The position numbers were made by a program, and so were the translations under genes. Under the pieces are notes generated by a model. That model was not told the DNA's origin. It ran no database searches and was given only the letters and a program-made list of their open reading frames with translations. Of a stretch of 64,000 nt of DNA, positions 20,231 to 29,011 are shown one piece after another. Each line of letters starts with the position of its first letter. Within the stretch, counting starts at the first letter, position 1. The stretch comes from Tsukamurella sp. TY48 (GTDB taxonomy: Bacteria > Actinomycetota > Actinomycetes > Mycobacteriales > Mycobacteriaceae): positions 620,001-684,000 of the forward strand of contig NZ_BPMV01000001.1 in NCBI RefSeq assembly GCF_019656655.1. Direction: 5' to 3'.

Positions 20231-20691
20231 GAGCGCGCGGTTTCCTTGCGGTCGGTGGTGCGGTGTTCGGAGGCGGCGAAGAAGTCGGTGAGCCCGGTGC
20301 GGACGCGGTGCACGTCCTCGGTGGTGCCCATGAGCTCGAATCGGTACAGGTAAGGGACCCGGCACTTACGGGAGATGATGTCGCCCGCGTAGCAGAACTC
20401 TTCGCCGAAGTTGGTGTTACCGGCCGCGATCACGGCCCGGATCAGGGAGCGGTTGTGCTCGTTGTTGAGGAACCGGATCACCTGCTTGGGAACGTATCCC
20501 CCGCCGGAGAGCGCCGTGGCCTGCTTCCCGCCGCCGTAGGTGGGGGTGATCAGGACGAAGGGCTCGTCGACCGTGATCGGCTCATCCACCCGCGTCACCG
20601 GGATGCGCTGCGAGCGCAGGCCCAGCTTCTTCACGAATCGGTGCGTGTTCTCCGACACCGATGAGAAGTAGACGACGAGCGGGCCCGACAT
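20227..20691 (-). CDS. nrdI: NrdI flavodoxin-like protein
   Basis: A flavoprotein that helps assemble the dimanganese-tyrosyl radical cofactor of NrdF. The 154-residue protein has the FMN phosphate-loop [22 protein letters not shown] and [13 protein letters not shown] motifs of the family. It starts three bases after the nrdH stop and overlaps nrdE. Confidence 0.97.
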   Translation of the reverse strand: MSGPLVVYFSSVSENTHRFVKKLGLRSQRIPVTRVDEPITVDEPFVLITPTYGGGKQATALSGGGYVPKQVIRFLNNEHNRSLIRAVIAAGNTNFGEEFCYAGDIISRKCRVPYLYRFELMGTTEDVHRVRTGLTDFFAASEHRTTDRKETARS

Positions 20692-20694
20692 GGC

Positions 20695-20943
20695 CTAGGC
20701 CGTGGCCGTGGCGGCGACGAGCGCCTTGACCCGGTCGGGACGGAAGCCCGACCAGTGATCCTCACCCGCGACGACGACGGGGGCCTGCAGGTAGCCGAGG
20801 GCCATCACGTAGTCACGAGCCTCCGGCTCCTCCGTGATGTCCACGACGCGGTACTCGAGCCCGGCCTTGTCCAGCGCCTTGTACGTGGCATTGCACTGCA
20901 CGCACGCGGGCTTCGTGTAGACGGTGATCTCGACCTGGCTCAT
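20695..20943 (-). CDS. nrdH: NrdH redoxin
   Basis: A glutaredoxin-like electron donor for NrdE. The 82-residue protein has the redox motif CVQC (in TKPACVQCNATYKAL), QAPVVV with the cis-proline, and the C-terminal WSGFRPDRV typical of NrdH. ATG at 20941-20943 has AAGGGGAG upstream. It is the first gene of the operon; its promoter region carries two NrdR boxes. Confidence 0.97.
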   Translation of the reverse strand: MSQVEITVYTKPACVQCNATYKALDKAGLEYRVVDITEEPEARDYVMALGYLQAPVVVAGEDHWSGFRPDRVKALVAATATA

Positions 20944-21135
20944 GGACGGCTCCCCTTCGCTGGACTCGACCCCGAGGCTTACTCGGAACTCGATTATGGA
21001 TCGATGGACTGACAAGTTTTCGCCGCCCCGAGGGGCGTTTGCCTGCGTGAACCCAGCCGTTCCGAATGACCCGTCATCGACCCTTCGGAGCGCACTCGAC
21101 GCTCCGTGGGGACGTCCGCTCGCGCAGTGCTCAGA

Positions 21136-21183
21136 ACACTACACCTAGTGGTGCCCTGCGGGAAGCAACACAACCACTTGCGA
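21136..21183 (-). promoter_or_regulatory. Tandem NrdR boxes upstream of nrdHIE
   Basis: ACACTACACCTAGTGG (21136-21151) and ACACAACCACTTGCGA (21168-21183) are 16-bp near-palindromes starting 32 bp apart, about 190-240 bases upstream of nrdH. The first is close to the actinobacterial NrdR consensus. They overlap plausible minus-strand promoter elements. The remaining gene-free stretch 20944-21293 (350 bases) shows nothing else I can name. Confidence 0.75.
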
Positions 21184-21293
21184 ACCACATTCGTGAAATT
21201 ACCAGGTCGCAAGTCGGCCGATCGCCCTTTTTCATCGTGAATCCCCAGGACACGCCGGGAAGTCACGACACGCCGACCGACGCGCCCGGCGTG

Positions 21294-21827
21294 TCAGCGA
21301 ACGGGCTCGACGAGGCGCGCCACGAGGTCCCCGGCGCGGCGCACGGCCTCGTCGTGCTCGCGCGGCGACTTGCCCTCGAGACCGGAGATCGGGAACTCCA
21401 CCACCAGCCCCTCCGGGACCTCCCCGCCGGCGATGGTGACTGCCCGCTCCGCATCCGCGAGAGTCGTGTCGAGGCGGTGCCCCACACCGGCCAGCGCCAC
21501 CCGCTTGCCGGACAGTGCGCTGGCGCCGTAAGGGCGCGAGCCCCAGTCGATGACGTTCTTGAGGACCGCGCTCAGAGTGCCGTTGTTCGGGGGCGCCAGC
21601 AGCAGCAGCGCATCGGCGTCGCGGATCCGGTCGCGCAGCGCCGCCGCCGGAGCGGGCGCGTCGGCACCGTCGATGTCCTCGTTGTAGAAGGGCACGTCGG
21701 CGATGCCGTCGGCGATCTCGATCCGCACGCCCTGCGGCGGATTCTCGGCGATCACCTCGGCCAGTTCGCGGTTGAGCGATGCGCTGCGCAGCGATCCGAC
21801 GATCGCGAGCACGGTGATGTCGGACAT
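21294..21827 (-). CDS. NADPH-dependent FMN reductase family protein
   Basis: A 177-residue flavodoxin-fold reductase. The FMN phosphate-binding loop is VGSLRSASLNRELA; the second FMN motif is PPNNGTLSAVLKNVIDW, and the middle of the protein has the family PFYNEDID. It probably reduces flavin or quinones with NAD(P)H. ATG at 21825-21827 has GAGGAG eight bases upstream. It is divergent from a TetR gene with an inverted repeat between them, so it is probably that regulator's target. Confidence 0.88.
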   Translation of the reverse strand: MSDITVLAIVGSLRSASLNRELAEVIAENPPQGVRIEIADGIADVPFYNEDIDGADAPAPAAALRDRIRDADALLLLAPPNNGTLSAVLKNVIDWGSRPYGASALSGKRVALAGVGHRLDTTLADAERAVTIAGGEVPEGLVVEFPISGLEGKSPREHDEAVRRAGDLVARLVEPVR

Positions 21828-21927
21828 GTTCTCGACTCCTCGTTTCCAAGCGGTGCGGTGCGCCCGACCGGGCGACATCCGCCCCAAGCTAACGGACTTC
21901 GGTCCGGATTTCTTCCCCCGGATCATG

Positions 21928-21957
21928 GTGAGCGCAAATCGGGCCCGGTACGCTCAC
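21928..21957. promoter_or_regulatory. Inverted repeat, candidate TetR operator
   Basis: GTGAGCG (21928-21934) and CGCTCAC (21951-21957) are perfect 7-bp arms separated by 16 bases, ending five bases before the TetR start codon and lying in the divergent promoter region. Size and location suit a TetR operator; this is inference. Confidence 0.5.
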
Positions 21958-21962
21958 TTTCG

Positions 21963-22559
21963 ATGACCGGTCCACTGATCCCCCTCGCCCAGCCGCAGGC
22001 CGGCCCGCGGCGCGATGCCGCGCGCAACCGCGAACTGCTGATCGACGCCGCGCAGCGGCTGTTCGCCGAGCACGGCGTGGACGCGGTGAGCATGGACGCC
22101 GTGGCGCAGGCCGCGGGCGTGGGCAAGGGCACCGTGTTCCGGCGCTTCGGCTCGCGCGCGGGACTGCTCCAGGCCCTGCTCGACCACGACGAGATCGAGT
22201 TGCAGCAGACCTTCATGTTCGGCCCGCCGCCGCTCGGCCCAGGCGGTGATCCACAGCAGCGCCTCGTCGAGTACGGCAAGGCCCGGATGCAGATGATCGC
22301 GCGCCACGGCGATCTCCTGCGCGGTGCCGAGCAGGCCGCCCGCGATCCCTACGACGAGCCCCCGTGGCGGGTGTCCGCGATGACGGTGCGCTCGATGCTG
22401 GTAGCCGCCGGCCGCACGGAGCACGCGGACGTCTGGGCCGCGGCGCTCATGGCCACACTGAGCCCGGCCTGGGTGCTCCACCAGCTCGCCTCCGGCGTCT
22501 CGCAGGAGGCGCTGGACGCGGTCTGGACGGAGCACGTACTCCTACTGACCGCGCTCTGA
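21963..22559 (+). CDS. TetR-family transcriptional regulator
   Basis: A 198-residue repressor. The N-terminal helix-turn-helix spans about residues 20-65 (RNRELLIDAAQRLFAEHGVD, VAQAAGVGKGTVFRRFGSRAG). The C-terminal ligand-binding domain resembles members with a PPW segment and cannot be assigned a ligand. It is divergent from the FMN reductase gene, and its 3' end overlaps the convergent SDR gene by 18 bases. Confidence 0.9.
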   Translation: MTGPLIPLAQPQAGPRRDAARNRELLIDAAQRLFAEHGVDAVSMDAVAQAAGVGKGTVFRRFGSRAGLLQALLDHDEIELQQTFMFGPPPLGPGGDPQQRLVEYGKARMQMIARHGDLLRGAEQAARDPYDEPPWRVSAMTVRSMLVAAGRTEHADVWAAALMATLSPAWVLHQLASGVSQEALDAVWTEHVLLLTAL

Positions 22560-23471
22560 GAGCTGCTTCGGCTCCGACTGCTGCCCACGCTCGGAGATCT
22601 TCGCGAGGTAGGCGAAGCGATCGTTGGCGATGCGCATCGCGATCTCGTAGGGAGGCGCGAACTTCTGCTTCCAGAAGTAGCCGAAGCGGGTGTCGAAGGA
22701 CGTGTACACCAGGTACTTGTTCTTCAGCACGCCCGCGATGATGGCCCGCGCGGCCTTCTCCGGCGAGACCTTGGGGAACGAGTCGATCCCCTTGTTCACC
22801 TTCGGGTTCGTGCGATCGACGCCGTTGATCTCGACCGTCTTCACCAGGCCGGTGTCCACCGCGCCGGGACACACCACGCTGACGCCGATGTTGTAGCGAC
22901 GCAGGTCGTAGCGGAGCACCTCGGAGACGCCCACGAGACCGAACTTGGCGGCGGAGTACGCGGAGTGCCAGGGCAGCGCCAGCAGTCCCGCGGCGGAGGC
23001 GACGTTGACCAGCTGCCCGCCGCGACCGGCGGCGATCATCGGCGGCACGAAGGTCTCGATCACGTGGATCGGGCCCATGAGATTGACGTCCACGGTCTTG
23101 CGCCACTGGTCGTGGGTGAGGTTCTGGACGGTGCCCCACACGGAGATCCCGGCGATGTTCATCACGATGTCGAGCGAGCCGGCAGCGGCGTGCACCTCAT
23201 CGGCGAAGGCCACCACCGCGTCGTAGTCGGAGACGTCGAAAGCCCTGGACGCGATGACTTTCGCGCCCAGGGCGGTGACGTGGCGGGTGACGGCGTCGAG
23301 CTGCTCGGCGTTGATATCGGTGAGCACGAGCTCGGCGCCGTGCGCCGCGAGAAGATCAGCGGTAGCGCGGCCGATCCCGCTGGCCGCGCCGGTGACGAGG
23401 ACCTTCTTCCCCTTCAGGTCCTTGATCGGCGGGGCCATGTGGACGAGCCGGACGATATCGCGAAGTGCCAT
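22542..23471 (-). CDS. Short-chain dehydrogenase/reductase
   Basis: A 309-residue classical SDR. The NAD(P)-binding motif is TGAASGIGRATA (about 27-38), NIAGIS matches the NNAG position, and the catalytic Ser/Tyr/Lys lie in VNVASAAG and YSAAKFG. A C-terminal extension of about 60 residues includes VYTSFDTRFGYFWKQKFAPP, as in mycobacterial lipid-linked SDRs. An alternative start is the ATG 11 codons in (MAPPIKDL). The substrate is unknown. Confidence 0.88.
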   Translation of the reverse strand: MALRDIVRLVHMAPPIKDLKGKKVLVTGAASGIGRATADLLAAHGAELVLTDINAEQLDAVTRHVTALGAKVIASRAFDVSDYDAVVAFADEVHAAAGSLDIVMNIAGISVWGTVQNLTHDQWRKTVDVNLMGPIHVIETFVPPMIAAGRGGQLVNVASAAGLLALPWHSAYSAAKFGLVGVSEVLRYDLRRYNIGVSVVCPGAVDTGLVKTVEINGVDRTNPKVNKGIDSFPKVSPEKAARAIIAGVLKNKYLVYTSFDTRFGYFWKQKFAPPYEIAMRIANDRFAYLAKISERGQQSEPKQLSERGQ

Positions 23472-23548
23472 ATCGCCAGCTTGCCAGAACGGGCCGCGCT
23501 ACCGCTTCCCGCCGGGGCGTGACGTCCCCGACGGAAGCTACTGGGGTG

Positions 23549-24952
23549 TTAGCGGGGAAGCAGCGCGCCCGCGCCCAGGATGGACTTCAGGATGTCCGCG
23601 GCGGCGCCGGGACCCTGTGCGGACTGCAGCGCGCTGAGCGCCTGCGGGCTGGACATCAGGGTGTTCACCAGCTGCGAACCCTGCGGGCTGGCCAGGAACT
23701 CGACGGCCTTCGGACCCATCTCGAACAGGGTGTTGACGCCGAGGGGCTGGCTCTGGCCGGGGATCACGACCTGCGGGAGCTGCGGCAGCGTCAGCTGCCC
23801 CACGCCCGGGATCGAGACCGACGGTGCCGGTGCCGCGGTGGGGGCCGCCACGCCGGGGACCGTGGCCGCGGGGGCCTGGACGGTGCCGGCCGGGGCGCCG
23901 CCCTGGAGCATCGGGACGCCCGAGACGATGGGCGAGGTGCCCGGCGTTCCGGGAGTGACGGGGCTGACCGGGGTGGTCGCGGTGCCACCGGGGACGGCGG
24001 GGACGATCGGCGTCTGTGCCGGAGCGGTGGGAACCGTCGCTGCGGGTGCGGTCGGCGCGGTCACCGCGGGTGCGGTACCGGCCGGGGCGGTAGCGGCCGG
24101 GGCGGTGCCGGCCGGCGGCTGCGGGATCGCGCCGGGATCGGTCTGCACCGGTGCCTGCACGGGCTCGGCGACGGCCTTGCCCGCCACCGGCTTGCCGGTC
24201 AGCTGCGCGATGACGCCGTTGGCGATGGTGGCGGCGTACTGCACCTGGCCGTCGGGCGAGGTGAGCAGCGCGGCGTCCTCGGGGTTGGCGAGGTTGCCCA
24301 GGTTCGCGTAGACGAGCGGGATGTTCACCAGCGAGGGCAGCGCGCTCGCGGTCTGCGCGATGCCGTCCTTGCCGCCCAGGTACTGCGCGGGGATGAAGCC
24401 GCCCAGGCGCTGCGCGTCGCGGACCACCGTGCTCGCGGGGGCGCTCACGGCCTGCGCATCGGAGACCTTGGCGTCGGCGGCACCGGCGGCCGGGGTTTCG
24501 AGGAGGAAGCCGCGCTGGGCCGCGTCCTGCACGATGTTGTTGATGCTCACGGCCAGGTCGGCGCCCGACTTGTTCGCCGCGGCGGCGCGCTGGTCGACGC
24601 AACCGCCGAAGCCGGCGTCGTCGGCGCGGGACAGGATCACCTTGGCGCCCTGGCTCTGGAGTGCGGCCTCGACCATCTTGGTGACGGCGAAGTTGACCTT
24701 GTGATCAGGGGTTCCGTTGGCCGCGATGGCCACCGGGTTCACGCACGGAACGGTGCCGCCGCGACCGTCGGCGACCTTCTTCGCCTGGTCGATCGCGGAC
24801 GAGACCGAGGAACCGGCGTCGAGGAACACGGTCTTGCCGTCGAGGGGCTTTGCGGGAGCGGGTGCGGGGTCTGCGGCCGCGATGCCGGGCGTCGCGAACA
24901 ACGCGACGGCAGCAGCGGCCAGCGAACCTGCGAGAACACTGGTCTTCTTCAT
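23549..24952 (-). CDS. Secreted Ami1/Rv3717-like protein lacking catalytic residues
   Basis: A 467-residue exported protein with signal peptide MKKTSVLAGSLAAAAVALF (cleavage near ADP). Residues about 38-255 align by eye along Rv3717/Ami1, a zinc N-acetylmuramoyl-L-alanine amidase, keeping the two disulfide cysteines (VPC70, GGC118VDQR) and LGNLANPEDAALL. All four catalytic positions differ: first zinc His becomes Ser48 (DAGSS for DPGHN), zinc Glu becomes Ala89, second zinc His becomes Asn138 (SINN for SLHA), and catalytic Glu becomes Asn (ANLGN for VELGN). An Ala/Thr/Pro/Val-rich linker (about 260-375) leads to a 90-residue helical C-terminal block. Probably a wall-binding pseudo-enzyme. Confidence 0.8.
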   Translation of the reverse strand: MKKTSVLAGSLAAAAVALFATPGIAAADPAPAPAKPLDGKTVFLDAGSSVSSAIDQAKKVADGRGGTVPCVNPVAIAANGTPDHKVNFAVTKMVEAALQSQGAKVILSRADDAGFGGCVDQRAAAANKSGADLAVSINNIVQDAAQRGFLLETPAAGAADAKVSDAQAVSAPASTVVRDAQRLGGFIPAQYLGGKDGIAQTASALPSLVNIPLVYANLGNLANPEDAALLTSPDGQVQYAATIANGVIAQLTGKPVAGKAVAEPVQAPVQTDPGAIPQPPAGTAPAATAPAGTAPAVTAPTAPAATVPTAPAQTPIVPAVPGGTATTPVSPVTPGTPGTSPIVSGVPMLQGGAPAGTVQAPAATVPGVAAPTAAPAPSVSIPGVGQLTLPQLPQVVIPGQSQPLGVNTLFEMGPKAVEFLASPQGSQLVNTLMSSPQALSALQSAQGPGAAADILKSILGAGALLPR

Positions 24953-25011
24953 GGCAGCTGGGCACCGGGGAAGTGGTGCCGCTCTCCTTCCGAGTCTCTT
25001 GTGCAACTTTC

Positions 25012-25026
25012 GTCACATCAGTCACA
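25012..25026. promoter_or_regulatory. GTCACA direct repeat, candidate MtrA-type site
   Basis: GTCACATCAGTCACA contains two copies of GTCACA with a 9-bp period, 60 bases upstream of the pseudo-amidase start. Direct repeats of this kind are bound by MtrA, the response regulator controlling many actinobacterial cell-wall hydrolase genes. The match rests on recalled consensus and is weak. The intergenic stretch has no other named element. Confidence 0.35.
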
Positions 25027-25111
25027 CGAGAAACAGTGAACCATCAATTGAGACTTTAGGGAAACCCGGATGGCGATCGTTACCGTTCCGTTATCTTCGG
25101 GCCGAGTCCGA

Positions 25112-26185
25112 TCAGAGTTCGGTGATCGCCGAATCCTCTTGGGCCGCAGTCGAGAAACGCAACAGCGAGAGCACGGCGGCGGTGTCCGCGGCCGATTCGG
25201 CCGTGCCCGCGCACGCCTCGACCCGGGCACGGATATCGGCCTCATTGAGGTCGATACCGAGGAAGACGAGCACGGACGGCTCCCCCGACCGGCGGCCACG
25301 CTCCAGAGCCGTCCGCACGTGCCGTCCCACCGTGTGCACCTCCAGCCGGGTGCCGTCGGCCACGGTGACGAAGCCCTTCACCCGGAACACTCCCGGCGGA
25401 GGGTCGCACAGCAGGTCCGCCGCGCGGCGCGCGTCCAGCGGACCGGTCTGCACGTCGACGGCGGCGTACCCGTCGTGCAGGTGAGCATGCTCGTGCGAAT
25501 CGTGGTCGTGCTGTTCCTCGGCGCGCAGAGCCTCGTCGAGCGTCAGCTGTCGCGGCGCCCGCTCACGCTCCGCAGCGCGTTCGGCGAGCACCTCGGGGTC
25601 GACGAGCAGCTCCGTGGGCAACGCGGCCTCCACCGTCCGGACGATCGGGACCGACGGTGCGTGCTCGCGCACCGTCGCGTGCACCGCATCCGCGTCCGTG
25701 GCGAGATCGATCTTGTTGAGCACCACGAGGTCGGCCAGCGCGAGGTGATGCCGCAGCGAGGGATGCCGGCGCAGCGTGTCGTGGAGGTGCGCGGCATCGG
25801 CCACGTAGACCAGGCCGCCGTAGTCGATCCGCGGGTCCTCCGCGAGCACCACCCGACGCACCATCGCGGCGGGCTCCGCCAACCCGGAGGCCTCCACCAC
25901 GATCACATCGAGCTCGCGGGCGGCCAGCGCGCCGAGCACGTCCTCCAGTTCGTCGTCGTCGACGGTGCAGCACACGCAACCGTTGCTCAGCGAGACCGTC
26001 TGGACCGCCCCGGAACCGCCCGCGCCCGCCACCAGGAGGGCGTCGATGTTGACCGCCCCGAAATCGTTCACCACCACCCCGATGCGGGCACCGGTGGCGC
26101 CGCTGAGCAGGTGGTTGAGGAGCGTCGACTTACCCGCGCCGAGGTATCCCGCCACCACCACCACGGGCACGGGGCGCCGGCTCAC
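25112..26185 (-). CDS. CobW/COG0523 metallochaperone GTPase
   Basis: A 357-residue G3E-family GTPase that probably delivers zinc or another metal to a client enzyme. Walker A is [10 protein letters not shown], the metal-binding motif is GCVCC (in [14 protein letters not shown]), the guanine-recognition motif is NKID, and a histidine-rich loop ([17 protein letters not shown]) lies before the CobW C-terminal domain. GTG at 26183-26185 is used because it overlaps the trhO stop (GTGA). Zur or B12 control is not visible upstream, so the metal is undetermined. Confidence 0.88.
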   Translation of the reverse strand: MSRRPVPVVVVAGYLGAGKSTLLNHLLSGATGARIGVVVNDFGAVNIDALLVAGAGGSGAVQTVSLSNGCVCCTVDDDELEDVLGALAARELDVIVVEASGLAEPAAMVRRVVLAEDPRIDYGGLVYVADAAHLHDTLRRHPSLRHHLALADLVVLNKIDLATDADAVHATVREHAPSVPIVRTVEAALPTELLVDPEVLAERAAERERAPRQLTLDEALRAEEQHDHDSHEHAHLHDGYAAVDVQTGPLDARRAADLLCDPPPGVFRVKGFVTVADGTRLEVHTVGRHVRTALERGRRSGEPSVLVFLGIDLNEADIRARVEACAGTAESAADTAAVLSLLRFSTAAQEDSAITEL

Positions 26186-27018
26186 GATGCGCAGTCCTCG
26201 CAGAGCACCGCGAGTTCCCGGTCGTGGGGTTCGGGAAGGTTCGCGACCTTCGAGGTGGGCGTGCCGCACTGGGCGCACCGTCCGATCCGCTTGCTGTGGT
26301 CGGAGAATTCGAGGCTCATCCGGCGGTCGAAGACGTACATCGCGCCCTCCCACAGACCACCGTCGCCGAACCGCTCGCCGTAGCGGGCGATCCCGCCGTC
26401 GAGCTGATAGACCTCGCCGAAGCCGCGGTTACGCATGAGCGCACTGAGCACCTCGCAGCGCACCCCTCCGGTGCAGTAGGTGATCACCGGCCGGCCTTTG
26501 AGATGGTCGTACTCACCGGAATCGAGCAGGCCGACGAAGTCGCGGGTGGTCTTCGCCGGGGTCACCACCGCGCCCGCGAAGCGCCCGATCTCGGCCTCGA
26601 TCGCGTTGCGTCCGTCGAAGAAGACGGCATCGGGGCGCTGCCGCACCAGCTCGTTCACCTCCTCCGGGCTGAGTGCGGTGCCGCCGCCGCGCACCCCGTC
26701 GGCGTCGACGACCAGCTCGTCCGGCACGCCGAAGGTGACGATCTCCTCGCGCGCCCGGACGGTGAGCTTGGGGAAATCGTCGGCGGAGCCGTCCGACCAC
26801 TTGACGTCGGCCCGCGCGAACGCGGGGTACTCCTTGGTGGCGCGCAGGTAGCGCTTGACGGCGCGGATCTCGCCCCCCACCGTCACGTTGATCCCGTGCG
26901 GGGACACCAGGATCCGGCCGCGCAGACCGTTCGCCTCACACAGCGACCGCTGCCACAGCCGGATCGCCTCCGGATCGGCGAGCGGGGTGAACACGTAGAA
27001 CAGCACGATCTTTCCCAT
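26182..27018 (-). CDS. trhO: tRNA uridine(34) hydroxylase TrhO
   Basis: A rhodanese-fold enzyme that hydroxylates U34 of tRNA, formerly YceA. The 278-residue protein has the N-terminal acylphosphatase-like domain ([30 protein letters not shown]), the rhodanese domain with active-site YCTGGVRCE, and a C-terminal zinc ribbon (CAQCGTPT...CEDC). It precedes and overlaps the CobW-type gene. The coupling may be incidental or may reflect metal supply to the ribbon. Confidence 0.93.
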   Translation of the reverse strand: MGKIVLFYVFTPLADPEAIRLWQRSLCEANGLRGRILVSPHGINVTVGGEIRAVKRYLRATKEYPAFARADVKWSDGSADDFPKLTVRAREEIVTFGVPDELVVDADGVRGGGTALSPEEVNELVRQRPDAVFFDGRNAIEAEIGRFAGAVVTPAKTTRDFVGLLDSGEYDHLKGRPVITYCTGGVRCEVLSALMRNRGFGEVYQLDGGIARYGERFGDGGLWEGAMYVFDRRMSLEFSDHSKRIGRCAQCGTPTSKVANLPEPHDRELAVLCEDCAS

Positions 27019-27104
27019 GACCGCCCCAGTCTATCGAGACCGCCTTGCGCTCAGCCTGCGCGCAAGGCTTCCGTGCGGAGCGCCTGGGCCGAACACTCTG
27101 TCGC

Positions 27105-28124
27105 ATGCGTTTTCGTCTGCCGCGCCTCGCCGCGGCCCTCGTCGCGGCCGTCACCGTGGCCGCCTGCTCCGGTCCGGCGGGGCCCGCCTACGACCCGCGC
27201 GCCCCGATCCCCGCGGACGTCCCCGCCGGGACCACGATCACCGTCGCCGATCAGCAGTCGATCCTCAAGACGATGCTCACCGCCTCGGGTGAGCTCGGCC
27301 GGCTGCCGTTCACGGTGAAGTTCGCCGACTTCGCCGGCGGCCCGGCGATCCTGGAATCCTTCCGCGCGGGCGCGGCGCAGGTGGCGATCGTGGCCGATGT
27401 GCCGCCGATCCACGCGCAGATCGCCCGGTTCCCCAGCCCGATCATCAAGGCGTGGCAGCAGGACCGCGGCGGCGTGGGCGTGGTGGCGCGGCCGGGAATC
27501 ACCCTGCGCAGCCTTGCCGACCTGCGCGGACGCAAGATCGGCTACGCCGAGGGCACGGCGCATCAGGCGATGGTGCTGCGGCTGCTGCGCACGGCCGGAC
27601 TGTCCAAGCACGATGTGCAGCTGGTGCCGCTCCAACTCACCGAGGTGGGCGAGGCGCTCGGCGCCGGGCAGATCGACATCGCGCCCCTGATGGAGCCGAT
27701 CAACACCAAGTACCGCAAGGCCCACCCGGACGCGCAGGCATTGCCCGACCCGGTCGCCCAGGCCGCGCAGTCCGGGCTGATGTTCCTGTACTCGCCGCAG
27801 GCCGCGCTGGCGGATCCGGCGACGGCGTCCGCGCTGCGCCATCTGTCGTCCGCGCTCGATCGGGCCCGCGGCTGGGTGGACGCCGACAAGAACCGCTGGG
27901 TGCAGACCTATTACGTCGGCGCCCTGAAGATCCCCGCCGCCGTGGGCTCCGTCGCGTACGACGGCCAGGGCGGCTGGCGACCGGTGGCGCTCGACCCGGC
28001 GCTCGTGCAGCGCCAGCAGGACACCATCGACACCCTCGCCCAGTTCGACGAGATCCCCGGGGGCCGCATCTCCGCCGAGGGCTCCGTCGACTTCCGCTTC
28101 GCGACCGAGAAGGACCCCTCATGA
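27105..28124 (+). CDS. ABC transporter substrate-binding lipoprotein (SsuA/TauA type)
   Basis: A 339-residue lipoprotein with lipobox VAAC (Cys about residue 22), the receptor for an aliphatic sulfonate/sulfate-ester importer. The family pattern includes AILESFRAGAAQVAIVADVPP, LADLRGRKIGYAEGTAHQ and a QTYYVGALKIP segment near the end. ATG at 27105 is chosen. Its stop overlaps the permease start (ATGA). It is the first gene of the organosulfur operon; the ligand is inferred from the downstream sulfatase and dioxygenase. Confidence 0.88.
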   Translation: MRFRLPRLAAALVAAVTVAACSGPAGPAYDPRAPIPADVPAGTTITVADQQSILKTMLTASGELGRLPFTVKFADFAGGPAILESFRAGAAQVAIVADVPPIHAQIARFPSPIIKAWQQDRGGVGVVARPGITLRSLADLRGRKIGYAEGTAHQAMVLRLLRTAGLSKHDVQLVPLQLTEVGEALGAGQIDIAPLMEPINTKYRKAHPDAQALPDPVAQAAQSGLMFLYSPQAALADPATASALRHLSSALDRARGWVDADKNRWVQTYYVGALKIPAAVGSVAYDGQGGWRPVALDPALVQRQQDTIDTLAQFDEIPGGRISAEGSVDFRFATEKDPS

Positions 28125-29011
28125 CCAGTACTCCCCTCGGCCGCCTCGGTAGCGGCCTCGGCGGCGATACCGTCCCGGAACAACGGCCCGGTGCGCTCGA
28201 CCCCGATCACGAGCTGCTCCCCCGGCCCGCATCGCGGCGGGCACTCGTCGACGCCCGCCCCATCGGCGCGTGGATCCTGGCCGGCCCGGCGCTGGTGGTC
28301 GCGGTGTGGGCGGCCGGTTCGGCGACCGGCGTCATCCCCGACACCGTGCTGTCGGCGCCCTGGACGGTGGTCCGGACCGCGTGGAACCTCGCCGCCGACG
28401 GCTCGCTGTGGTCCAACATCTGGGCCTCCGCGCAGCGCGCGATCGTCGGCGGCGTCCTGGGCGTCGCCCTGGCGGTGGCGCTCGCGCTGCTCTCGGGCCT
28501 GACCCGCCCGGGCGAGGCACTGATCGACGGCACCGTCACGATCTACCGGGCGATCCCCGCGCTGGCACTGCTGCCGCTGTTCATCGTGTGGTTCGGCATC
28601 GGCGAGGAGATGAAGATCGTCCTCATCACCCTGGCGGTGGCCACGCCGGTGTACCTGAACACCCACGCCGGCCTACGCGGCATCGACCGCAAGTACGTGG
28701 AGCTGGCCGAGACCGTGGGGCTCAGCCGCGCGGCGTTCGTACGGCGGATCGCCATCCCGGGGGCGCTCCCCGGGTTCTTCACCGGACTGCGCCTGGGCGC
28801 CACCGTGGCCTGGCTCGCCCTCGTGGTGGTCGAGCAGGTCGGCGCCTCGGACGGCATCGGCTACCTCATGTACAAGGCCCGGCTGTACGGCCTCACCGAC
28901 GTGATCGTGGTCGGACTCGCCGTGTACGCCGTACTCGGCTTCGGCACCGATCTCGCGGTGCGCACCCTCTCCCGAAAGGCACTCTCATGGCAGAGCACGT
29001 TGGCGCACTGA
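28121..29011 (+). CDS. ABC transporter permease (SsuC/TauC type)
   Basis: A 296-residue inner-membrane permease with about six helices from residue 50 onward and the EAA loop YVELAETVGLSRAAFVRRIAIPGALP that contacts the ATPase. The N-terminal 45 residues are Pro/Arg-rich and cytoplasmic. Its 3' end overlaps the ATPase gene by 25 bases. Confidence 0.92.
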   Translation: MTSTPLGRLGSGLGGDTVPEQRPGALDPDHELLPRPASRRALVDARPIGAWILAGPALVVAVWAAGSATGVIPDTVLSAPWTVVRTAWNLAADGSLWSNIWASAQRAIVGGVLGVALAVALALLSGLTRPGEALIDGTVTIYRAIPALALLPLFIVWFGIGEEMKIVLITLAVATPVYLNTHAGLRGIDRKYVELAETVGLSRAAFVRRIAIPGALPGFFTGLRLGATVAWLALVVVEQVGASDGIGYLMYKARLYGLTDVIVVGLAVYAVLGFGTDLAVRTLSRKALSWQSTLAH

